Shown here in pieces: positions 23,167 through 33,900 of a stretch of 64,000 nt of DNA. Position 1 is the first letter of the stretch. The number at the start of each line of letters is the position of its first letter. Origin of the DNA: Daedaleopsis sinensis (lineage: Eukaryota > Basidiomycota > Agaricomycetes > Polyporales > Polyporaceae); assembly GCA_033807695.1 (NCBI GenBank), contig CM066300.1, positions 3,348,001 to 3,412,000 on the forward strand, written 5' to 3'. A model generated the notes under the pieces. That model was not told where the DNA came from and did not search any database. It worked only from the letters and a program-made list of their open reading frames with translations. The position numbers and the translations under genes are program-made.

Positions 23167-26100
23167 ATGGGATCTGACTGCGAAATCGTCACGGCCCACC
23201 TGAAGACTTTGTCTTTGATTCTCGCCGCCAACGTGAAGTCGGTGCACGACAAACGCATCATCCTCAAGGTAGCTCATATATCTGATCACGACTACATCGA
23301 TGTCCAATTGTGCTCACAACGTGTGCTTAGGATGTGTTTGTCCGCCCGAACTTGGTTGAAGACCAGCTAGACGCGCTCGCCGCAGCGGTCGGCGACAGTA
23401 TCAGCCTTCAGAGGTTGTGTGGCGACTCTCCAATGGTATGTAATCGTTGTGCTCCCTGCTCATCGGAGGGCTCACTACAGTCATTGCGCAGCTTGTCTCA
23501 TCAGATCCTGACTTCTGCACAAAGCAAGTCGACCTCCAGCTCATTCCATCTCAGGATATGGCGAAGCTCCAGAGGAGTACTCCAGAGAGTACGCTGACAG
23601 TAAGCGTGACGCTCTTGGTTCCCCTTGTAACAGTATACTAGTGATGACTAACGTGACCCATGCTGCTTTAGTTGTCTTCTATGGGCCCGCAATACCTGAT
23701 CACGCTGGTCAAAATGCTGCGAGACGTGGTCAGTGGCAATGTCCAGGTAGCAAATGCAAGCAAAGTGGACTTGAATATTGTAAGATGTCATACTTTGACT
23801 TGAGGAGAAGCCATGCGATATCTAACTGCGTGAACACCACACGTCATATTCACCTTAGCTGAACATGTCCAAGCCCGACCGTATGAAGCAGTCTATCGAA
23901 CTGGTCCTCAGCCTGATGGAATACCTTGTCAATAACGAGGACATCATCGTCAGGCTGACGCAAGCGGTAAGTTCCGTCCGTTCTTGACCCACAACTTACC
24001 TAGGTCCCCCTGACTGTCTCCCTAGGGTATCAGCGCGGAAACCACGGTAGCAAAGACCAGAATCGAAAACGAACGACTGTCTGGTGCATGCGCTGCTGCC
24101 CAAGGGAAGGTGATGCATCAGGAAGCTTGTCTGAAGGTGTTGATGCAGGAACGTGTCCAAGAGAAAGCTGCGACGTCTGAAGCTGAAAGATCAATGCAAG
24201 CTCAATTGCACAAGACTTCTGGCGAGCTCGAGCTGCTGAAAACAGCTCATTCGAAATGTGTCGAAAGCGTAAGTGACTTCAAGGCGTCTAAACACAAACT
24301 CATATACTTACCCTTTTGTGCTCACAGCTTCAGGAACGTAACTCAGATGTTGATTCGCTCACCAAGACGTGCCAACTGCTTCTTACGTCGCTAGGACAAT
24401 TTCAAGACAGCGCGAAGCAAAATGAAGTATTGATGTCGTTGAGAAATGACGAGTTGGCGAAGTCGAAAGCGGCGTGTGACAGGCTCCAGATGGAGATGAC
24501 ACAGAGTGAGGACTGCTACAAGTCATTGCAGCAGATCAGGGTTCAAGAACACGATCAACTGACCGCCAAGGTATTTGCCAGCATCAATAATTGCTTGTTT
24601 ACTCACCAGCGAGATGTGCGGCGACAGGTCGAGCAATTGAAGGATGATTTGCGAGCAAAAAATGCATCGTGTGTGAAACTGGAGACTACGGCGAAGGAGC
24701 TTCAAGAGCAGCTTACTACCTTGAAGGAACAAGTATGAATGCATCTGATATATTCATTGCGTTGATGTTCATCGTTCTGTCGTAGTTGTCACTATCCTCT
24801 ATTCAAAGCGATACCTTGAATGCAACTATACACGACCTTCTCACTCGTCAAACTGCTGACTTAGATGCAGCTCACACAGTCGCTGCGCAGGAGCGAGAGT
24901 TGCGGCTCGGGGCAGAAACATCAGTAAGTTTTCTCGCTCCTTATAGAAATCTACGCGAGATTACCTGACCCCCTCCGCAGCTCGTCAATGCCACAAACAA
25001 GATCGAGGATCTGGAGACGAGACTCCGGATTAAAGATCAAGAGGTCAGTCTCCGTCTAGAGTTTATATGTCGAGTTTATATGTCACAACTGGAATGACCT
25101 TGTTCATTAGGTCTTGCAAATTCGCGAAACCATCGCCCGCAGTGCGGCTCAGACTCTGCGATCCCCTATATCTCCTCCTTCATCATCGTAGGTACCCAGT
25201 ATGTATTGCATCCAAAAAGTATTCACGTACTCCCCCACCCCGGGCAGTCGGAAGACAACGACATCATCAACACGAAAGCGACCCTTTGCGGTTATGGACA
25301 AAGCGAAGGGCTCCCAGATCAATCTTGCAGCACATGGGGTTCCTATTCCGTCTCTTCGAGCAGCGGAGTTGGCCGAAATTCCCGAAGTTCCAGTTGACCT
25401 TGGTTCACCAGAGGCTATTCCTGAGATCTTCACTCGCAAATCATTGAGCTACATTTTAGGTGGCTCTTGCCAGGGTCTCGTCGTCCGGTGAGCCTTTCAA
25501 CTACATCACTCATAAGCCGCGGGCCCGTTACTCAGGCAAGCTGCCAGGGTCACGCATAGCGCGACAGAACTGGCACGGGACCGGGATATTTGTGGATATC
25601 TGTGCCCGAACATGGACCATAACAGTTGGTCCCCTGTTGGACCGGGAAAGCATGGGTATATGCAAGTTGGTCTTGGTCGCGATCGCAAACTCTTCAACAA
25701 CGATGACGAGTATCAACATGTGTTCGTGGGCGCTGGCAAATACTTCCTCTATTGCGGCTGGTACAATGTCCGTCGCGTGGATCCTCTGACCAAGGATGAA
25801 TGGGCCACTCTACCTCAGAAAGTACGAGATACAGCAACGTCCGTAGTCTGTGCCTGACAATTGCTTTCAGGTGAAGTCGACCTACTCCGAGACTACCTTC
25901 AAGAAGGAACATACGAAGGAGTGTACCGACAAGGTGTTATGGGACAGCATCAAGTCCGCGAAGCAAGTGCTCGACATGTACAACAAGGGTGAACTCCTTG
26001 CACCGCTTGTACGTCTTCGATGCGAGAAGTTCGACATGGACTTCTACAAGGCCCTCGTTATCGCCAATCGCCAGTTCTATGCTAACAGGGATCGCCCTGC

Positions 26101-26653
26101 ACCTCCATCAAAGCGACGCAGGCTTGTAGAGCCCGACATGGACGTCGACGACGACGATGACGACAATGACGACGATAACGACGACGACGACGACGACGAC
26201 GTTCCTTTGTCTGCTATACTCGCAAACGACAGAGGCGAAGACCCCGTTCCTTATATGCCTGGGGTGGGCGAGTCGTCGGGCACTACTACCTCCAAATCAT
26301 CCACCCGTGTCAATCCTTCCCTTGCTGGCAACTCGGCCAGTTCTCCAGCCCTTCTCGCCATTGCATCGACATCTGACACTACTGCTACCACGTCTGTGTC
26401 CGCCGCCATGACACGAACTCCTGTGCGTACTGCCAGTACTGTGACATCTACAGCGCCAGTGTCACCAGGCAGGTGGCATACGAGGTCTGTTACTCGGCGA
26501 CAGTCTGGAGCAGACGCGGCCATCACGCTACGAATTCCTGGCGGCAGGTTGTCGAACACAACTACCCAGGACAAGGACACTGATGAGGAGATGGAAGTCG
26601 AGGATGGATTGTCGTCCGATTCTGACGACGACGATCTGTACGCGACTGACTGA
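23167..26653 (+). CDS. Large coiled-coil protein with C-terminal DUF6697 domain
   Basis: Fourteen exons (23167-23268, 23331-23435, 23492-23599, 23672-23779, 23859-23966, 24026-24268, 24328-24570, 24610-24732, 24786-24923, 24981-25043, 25111-25187, 25248-25487, 25536-25821, 25871-26653) give 908 aa. The first ten introns are all phase 0. The N-terminal ~180 residues are helical and unrecognised. Residues ~180-480 are predicted coiled coil. From about residue 540, IFTRKSLSYILGG leads into a DUF6697-like domain with CPNMDHNSWSPVGPGKHGYM, VRRVDPLTKDEW and RLRCEKFDMDFYKAL. A bipartite basic motif (SKRRRL) and an Asp-rich tract encoded by GAC/GAT repeats (26137-26201) follow. DUF6697 has no known biochemistry. 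That both halves are one gene is supported by exact phase closure at intron 25188-25247. Confidence 0.85.
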
Positions 26654-26830
26654 GTAAGGGGTTTCTTGTCTCATGCTTCATCATCTTGCTCTGCTTTCGT
26701 ACTGTACGTAGTGCAGTATGCTTCGCTTTCGCACCACTGGATCTCCAATGCTACCATGCCAAAAATACATATAATGTGTCCATCCCTTGTATCGTACACC
26801 ACTGTGATTAATGTTCTTAACATCAAAAGC

Positions 26831-27574
26831 TCACGTTATCGAAGACAAAATTTTGAACCCTTCCTCTAGCTGCTCTCGTTTGCCTGATTCGTACTTCTCG
26901 AACACCTGCAGGACGGTTCCCACCGGTATCTCCGGTTTGCCAGCTACAAGACCATCCAGCGTGATCTTGGTATACTCTTCAAGGGACATCCATAACTGCG
27001 ACAAGTGTGGAGTAGTTCCTTGATCTGCAGTATGCCGTTAAATTGCTACCGTACGAAAACGTGAAGACAGGATTCTGAACGTACGGTCATGAATCTCTAA
27101 CTCGACCAAGCTGTTGCAAGTCGTGTTGAGTAAGGGAGACTGTTTGAGTCCCAAGCATCGACAACTCACGGAGGGATGAGCTCAATCACGCAGACATTCG
27201 TATTAGCCAGCTGGGCGCGCAATGTGAGGCTCAAGCTGTGCAGAGCGACCTTGGTCGCGCTGTGGTTGGGCACGACGGGGTAGGGCGTGATAGCGAGTCC
27301 GGACGAGATGGTGACGACGAAGGACGGGCGACCTTCAGCCTATACGAGGGGGTCTATTAGCTTATACTACCCCCGTTCGTATCCCGATTGGATTAGCGGG
27401 TGAATTATACGTACGCTCAGCTTCAAGAAGTGTAGAAGGAAGAGCGTGATCAGCTTCAGGATAATAGTTCGTGTTGAACTCGTCGTCGAGCTCTATCCGT
27501 TCGTCAGGCTGCCACCGCACGTGAGATATCTTCCTTACGGTGTCACTCACTGCTTAATGTCGACAGTCTCCGGT
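26831..27574 (-). pseudogene. 3' part of a short-chain dehydrogenase (SDR) pseudogene
   Basis: This is the C-terminal half of an SDR split by the retrotransposon. Translation pieces read VDIK, then DEFNTNYY, then after a +1 shift ITLFLLHFLKL, AEGRPSFVVTISSGLAI, SATKVALHSLSLTLRAQL and WMSLEEYTKITLDGLVAG, ending at 26831. Introns are still recognisable, for example two GT-AG introns flanking LVELEIHD. The position of the catalytic Tyr in the YxxxK motif reads HSATK, so the Tyr is lost. The exon next to the insertion also no longer splices in phase. The intact family (DltE-like SDRs of Agaricomycetes) uses NAD(P)H to reduce small carbonyl compounds. This copy cannot make such an enzyme. Confidence 0.85.
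27570..27574. repeat. Target-site duplication CCGGT (left)
   Basis: CCGGT lies directly outside the left LTR and matches 36225-36229 outside the right LTR. A 5-bp duplication is normal for Ty3/gypsy integrases. Confidence 0.95.
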
Positions 27575-27926
27575 TGTGAGTACAGCAAGCGCTTCGCGAG
27601 ACTTGTAGGCTGATAAGCTGAAAGTCGGAAGTCGAAGTCGCCTGCGAACACGAGAGAGGCTCTCGAACACGAACGCTTGAGTGAGTAAGAGATCGTATCT
27701 CAAGAGACCTGGGGAATCATCCCCTCGAATACATGCTCTATGTACTGTAACTAACAAGACATGTATCTAGATAGCGTGATAAGACAGAATAAGAACGAAC
27801 ATATGAGTCATAGATAGTAATCAAATGGAGAACGAACCGGGACCGAGAAGAATGGACGCTATAAGTGAGACAGTCTAGTCGAGGCTGTCTGTCCGAAAGC
27901 GGCAACGGGAGCGCCCGTACCTTACA
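27575..27926 (-). repeat. 3' LTR of the Ty3/gypsy element (352 bp)
   Basis: Read on the plus strand it begins TGTGAGTACAGC and ends CGTACCTTACA, so it is bounded by TG...CA. It has the same length as the copy at 35873-36224 and I found no mismatch by eye. It is the 3' LTR because the element runs leftwards. Confidence 0.95.
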
Positions 27927-27936
27927 TCCGCCCTCC
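27927..27936 (-). other. Polypurine tract
   Basis: On the element's sense strand GGAGGGCGGA directly precedes the 3' LTR. This is the expected position and base bias for priming plus-strand DNA synthesis. Confidence 0.7.
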
Positions 27937-27960
27937 AGGACTCGTGAGAAAACGAGTCCT
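27937..27960. other. Perfect 9-bp hairpin beside the polypurine tract
   Basis: AGGACTCGT (27937-27945) and ACGAGTCCT (27952-27960) are exact inverted repeats around the 6-nt loop GAGAAA. The hairpin sits between the gag-pol stop codon and the polypurine tract, so it would form in the 3' end of the element's RNA. Confidence 0.8.
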
Positions 27961-27981
27961 CTCCTCGCGCTCACGACCGCG

Positions 27982-30900
27982 CTAGTCGTCTGCGTCGCCA
28001 AAGCCCATCCTATCGTCCTCCTCGTCATCGGTCCAGCGGGAAGGACCCTCGGGAGCGTCGTCAACGTCCATCGCGGTGCTAGGACCTGCTTCGGGCTGAG
28101 TGGGAACCTCCGGAGGCTCTTGTGTGGCACGACACCCGTCCTCGACCTCGGCACGCATATCGCGCTTCTTGGCAGCACGACTACCACGTTTGCCGCGGGC
28201 CTTCACCGTCGCATGCCCCATTCTATCCGCAAGGGTGCTCGGCTTGAAGGGTCCACCACCACGGCCGCGGCCACGTAGACCTGCGCCATATCCAGAAATA
28301 GGCTGCGCACCAACACGACCAGCTCGGATGCGACCAAGTCCATATCCATGACCTCCACGACCCCCGCGATATCCGCCACGACCGCCTCTGGCAGTCATAT
28401 TCCGAGCAGCTTGGGCCATCTGGCCCTGCGTCGTCGCGGTATGCGCCAAGAACGCGCTGAACGCGTGCGCCGACATCGTGACATCGGGGCCGATCTCCGT
28501 ATGAGCAGCCTGGCCAAAGTACGGTGGGGGTGGGCCAGTGTTCGACGCAAAGGTACGTCCGATCAGCTCTTGGTAATCGTCAGGACGCGGAGCGGCGGGG
28601 TGAGCCGCACGATAGACTTCGAGGTAGCCCTCGGGAGGGTTCCCGGGATAGGTAGCTGGGGTCGGATGTGCTAACCAGGCCATGAACGCGGCTGCGTATT
28701 GCTCCCAGCGGATGCGGTCTTCCGCGAAGTATTGGCCGCGCGACATGGAGGGTGGAGAAGACCGAAGAAGAGGGTGGTGAGAACCTTCAAGGCGAGAAGG
28801 ATGCTTTGACTGACTCGTCCTCAGTGTAGATATACGACCACCAACAATGCAGCCTGAGACTACGCTAGGGACAAGACGAGCGCCACAGGTATGGACCGCA
28901 GTTATCGTTGCAGGCGCAGCATGAACTCGAGACTCAAGACCGCCTAGGTCTCGAATGCTGCCGATTCCCATCGCCTCACAATATTCCGATAGGGCCTGCA
29001 GGTGTTTTACATCTGCATATGGAACCCAGGTGACGTCGCCGGTCGACCATTGCACCTCGAACTCGGCGTCCGATCCTTTCCCGGTATGTGAAAGTATCCG
29101 GTCCACCTCCCATTCGCTTGGGTTGTCTCCGAATCCCGAGAGCTGACGGAATTGCCTTCCAGGAAACCGACGGTCGTCGTTTGGAATATGGGGACGCAAC
29201 AGGGACGCGTGAAAGGCGTTATTGATGCCATGCGCCCGGAGCTCGTCTGAGAGTTCCAGTTGATAAGTCGCGCCGTCGACTAGTACCCGAGAAATGCGGA
29301 ATGGACCCAAGTATTTTGGGACCAGCTTGCGTGCGCGTCCCTTCGGGAGTGCTAAATTCCTCGTTGACAGGTATACCAAGTCACCCGCAGAGAAGCCCGC
29401 TGGTCTACGATGACGATTAGCACGCGAGGTCTGTGTCACTCGCGCTGCTATGATAGCGTCGTGCGCTGACATTATAGCAACCTTCATACGCTCCGCGAAC
29501 TTGTGGACCCCCGGATATTCCGTTTCAGAGGACCAGATCAAGCTGCGCGGCAATTGTCCGTAATTCAGGTAGAAGGGAGAAAACCCGGTAGTCTCGGAGC
29601 GGGCCATGTTCATCGCTAGCTCGATGGCAGGTAAGCGTTGAACCCAATCTTTCTGGTCCGGACTAACACATTGTCGTAGCATCTGTGTCATAGTACGATT
29701 AGCACGCTCGGTAGCCCCGTCCGTCTGAGGGTGATACGAGGACGATAGCCGGAGCTCTGTACCCAGTAGGTCGTGCAATCGTCGCCAGAAGACACTCGTG
29801 AAAAGCGTATCACGATCACTTATGATGCGTTCCGGTAAGCCATGTAACTTGTAGACATTTTCGAATACAACTTCGGCCATCTGCATTGCGCCATACGTCT
29901 GAAGCACCGGGACGAGGTGTACCATGGACGTAAGGTGATCGATCACCACACAGATCATGTCAAACGTTCCATGTCGGTTCTGAGAGCTCGGTAATGGACC
30001 CACGAAGTCAATCCCGATATATTGCCACGGACGGCGTGGGACTGGAAGCGGTCGCAGTAGCCCTAGAGGCTGCGTCGTTGCGGATTTGGTCGTGGCACAC
30101 ACTGCACAAGAGTCACAGTACGCCGACACGTCCGCCACGATCCCCGGCCACCAGACTTCTCCTCGCAAGTATGTGAGTGTCTTCCGGTGGCCGAGATGTG
30201 CAAGTAGTGAATGTGCGTGGCGGATGAGAACCTCGCGCACTCGTCTCGATCCGATTGTCACGTCCGGAACACAGAGCTGATAGGAGCTACCATGTTGCTT
30301 GTATAGTAGCCCATCGCGGTACTCAAAGTGAGTGAATGCGTTGGGATTCTTGACAATTCCACTGAAGTACTTGTCCTCCCGATAGCGACCACGAAAATCT
30401 GCGGGGATTTGCATTCCCAGTTCACCTGCCGTGGAAACGACACTGTCGTAAGACGGATCAACAGCCTGTGTCTCCCGCTCTCTTGTAATCTGTGGTGCAA
30501 TACTCGGAGCTGCAAGATTATGCGCATCATCACGAGAATCGGGTGAGACCGCCATACTATCAACTTGCTCGGAGTCTGACCTGGATAGTTGCTCCTCAGC
30601 CGGGTGATCATCAAGGGCGTCAGTCTCTGAATCGGATGACCCGTCGAGCCCAGCCAGGCGACGATATGCGCCCTCCGCTTTCGGCTTTCGTGCTATCCGC
30701 GCAGAACGGCGCGGTCTGAAGTCAATCAGTGCCGCCGCTGCCGTAAACAGTGGTCTCGAGACCGCATCCGCCTGGAGTGGATGTACAGGACCGGATCCGT
30801 CATCACCCACAAATTCGGAGCTCGCACGCTCAATCCCGAGAGGTTCGTCACTGTAGATACGTGACAGCGCATCGGCGAGAATATTTGTTTCTCCTGGTAT

Positions 30901-33900
30901 GTAATAGATGGTAAACTTAAACTCGTTAAGGATGTCCATCCAACGGTGCTGTCGTGGTGATAGATGCTTCTGGCGCATCAAGAATTCCAATGCCTTATGG
31001 TCGGTACAGATCCGAAACGTTGCACCGTACAGCAGCGGACGAAATCGCTTTAGCGACTCGACAATAGCGAGTAATTCTTGCTCGTGCACCGGATAATTCT
31101 GTTGTGCGGAGTTAAACTTCCCAGACCAGAAGGTAATTACCCGCGCAGTTTGTAAATCCTCGCCTTGACTGATATAACCGCTTGCACCAGTTAGGCACGC
31201 ATCAGTCACAAGGTTGATCGCAGGCGCGTTTGGTGAAAAGTCGAGTGCGACTCGACGATTGTCGCGCCATTTGTGAACTATGTCCTTAACTTGCTCAAAC
31301 GCTCGTTGATGGGTGTGTGACCACCTCCACGCGCGCGAGCTGCCGGTCAATGGTGCTAGCACCCCCATGGGGATCCGAATGCCCTCACAATCGGGTGCAA
31401 GAAACCCGACAGCCCCCAAGAAACTACTTAGAAGGCCTTTGTTAGTGGGGACTTTCCAATTCCGCACAGAGATGACCTTGTGCGGGTCCATTGCAATACC
31501 AAATTCGTCCACCACATGCCCAAGAATCTTCAGCTTCCGGGCGAAGAATTCCATCTTGTCGGCACCGAGGAAGAAGTGTTCACGGCGTAACACATCCAGT
31601 ATAGTGCGTACATGGGACATGTGTGCCTCAATTGTGTCTGAATATATTACTATGTCATCCAGGTAGACGTCCATGAAGACCCCAATGTATGGAGCAAAAA
31701 TGTGATTCATGACTGTTTGGTACGTTGCCGGGCCGTTGACATCTCCCTGTTGTAGAACAAGGCTGACCATCGTCCCATCAGGAGTGGTGAATAAAGTGCG
31801 CGGAACATGCTCGGGTATAACCCGGATCTGTTCATAAGCATCTTTGCCATCAATCAGGCTGCGGTATCGATGCTGCACGACATTCCGCAGTATACTGTCA
31901 ATATCAGGCAGAGGCGCGGTAAGCTTTCGTGTATTCGCGTTCTGTTCACGCTTGTCTACGACTGTTCGCAGACGCAAGACCCCATCGTCACGAGCCGGTT
32001 TGGGAATCATGAGCATCGGTGATGCATTCGTACCAGAAGCCAGCTGCCATCGCCCAGACGTTAGGTATGCAGCTTTCTTCTCTTGCCACAACGGCTTCAA
32101 CGCTTCGGGACATTTAGACGGCCGCCATGAGTAAACCTTATGCTCATCTATGAGCGGGATCTCATGATTGATGTCTCGCAGAGGCGGTAACGACGCACGC
32201 GCCCCATCTTGACACAAATCGCCCGCGTCCTTCTGCAACTGTTCCCGAAGTTGGTCAAGATGGCCCTCGAGTATGTCCGCTACTGCCGAGGATACCACCG
32301 CGACTTCTTCACCTGTGATAGGTAAAGGCACGGGGGATTCTATGACAATTCTGGTAGGATTGAACCCGATCGCTACCCGATGTTGGAACAAAAAAGGCGT
32401 CCCCAATACGACATCGTAGTTGTCGAGATTCACCACATCGAAGGTACGTTTACATGCCACGTCCTGGTACGCAAAGTCCACTGTTACTGAACAGTTGATG
32501 TTCGATCTTGACCCATGCGCCGCCATCTGCAACGGTAACGGTTTCGCAAGTACCTCCTTCGGAAGCTTCAATTGGTCTACCACCGTAGTCGAGATCATGT
32601 CAGTCATGGATCCCGTGTCTAGCATAGCAGTAATGGGCTTGCCGTTGACGTACGCCGTCACAATCACTGGCATGGGAATCGTCCGAGTGTTGTCTTTGAC
32701 TTTCGAAGCGGTGCGTTCAATAGCCGGTATCCAGTTAGCCGGCTTGTCATTCATCTTCTTGCCTTTCGAACGACGACGCTGATCTGCTCCGTTCTTCCCT
32801 ACAGAAACCGCACAAGACATCAATTGGAACCGACGATGTCTCCGCCGCCTGTTATTTGAATCCCCCGGATCACTGCTGTCAGTGGATCCCTCGACCTCAA
32901 TCCATTCGTCGAGATCAATCAAGGAGCGTATAACACTCTGCGGATCAAAAGTGGGAGCTCGAACCTCATCATGAGGTACGTGAGTAGAAATCCATCCGCC
33001 TTTCAATGCTACACGATATCCTTGACTGACAGGCTCCACTTGTACAGTGTCCCCGCGATCGTGTAGGTCACGAAAGTTGTCGTGTAGTGTTGTCGCGAAT
33101 CTCGCGCGCAGCCAATACAACGCCGGATGACGGTCATCCGGCTCCGTTCGACCAGGGAACCCAGTTCCCCAATGGGGGCGTGGCGGCAATGCTGCGTACT
33201 CAGTCCAGGCGGTCTGCAGCATATCCGGTATGCCCCATTCCGGGTCATCCAGTTGTTCCCGGCTGACCTCGAATTCATCAGGGCTCTCAGGCGGTGCTAG
33301 GTAGTCGATGATCCAGAACACATCATCATCGGCTTCGCAGTTCCGCGTGCGAACTGTAAACCGATCCTCCGGCTCGATTCCCGCTTCGAGTGCGTCACCA
33401 GGGTTATAATAGCTAACTAACAGAGTCAGCAGATATTCCACGCACTCTGCTGGATGCGCTCGCGACCATGAAAAGTACGGCAGCTGGAGTAATTCTGTTA
33501 CTTCCGGGACATCCACACGCACGCTACCCACGTACAGGCTCGAAGAATGGGACTGTCGCGCACGTTCTGCGAGGTTCTCCAGCTCCGCAAACGAGACTGT
33601 GGCTGCTCCAACGCTAATATGAGGTGCCTTTGCTTTCTTGCGAGTTGGACATCCGCTACTGATGTGTCCGACATCCCGACAGTGAAAGCATCGACCCTCC
33701 GCACGCAGCTTGTCAAGTTCGTCCTTTGGAAGCTTATCCGGACGCTCCCGGCGATTGCTGTCACGTGGAGTTGAGGGAGTCTTCGAGTTGTGTGGTCTAC
33801 CCTGACCTGTGAACGGTTTTGAAGTCGACTGACTCCCGCCAGCACCCGTCCCCATCGAACCCTTCCGTGGTGGGGCTGCCTGTCTCTGCACCGCTGGCGA

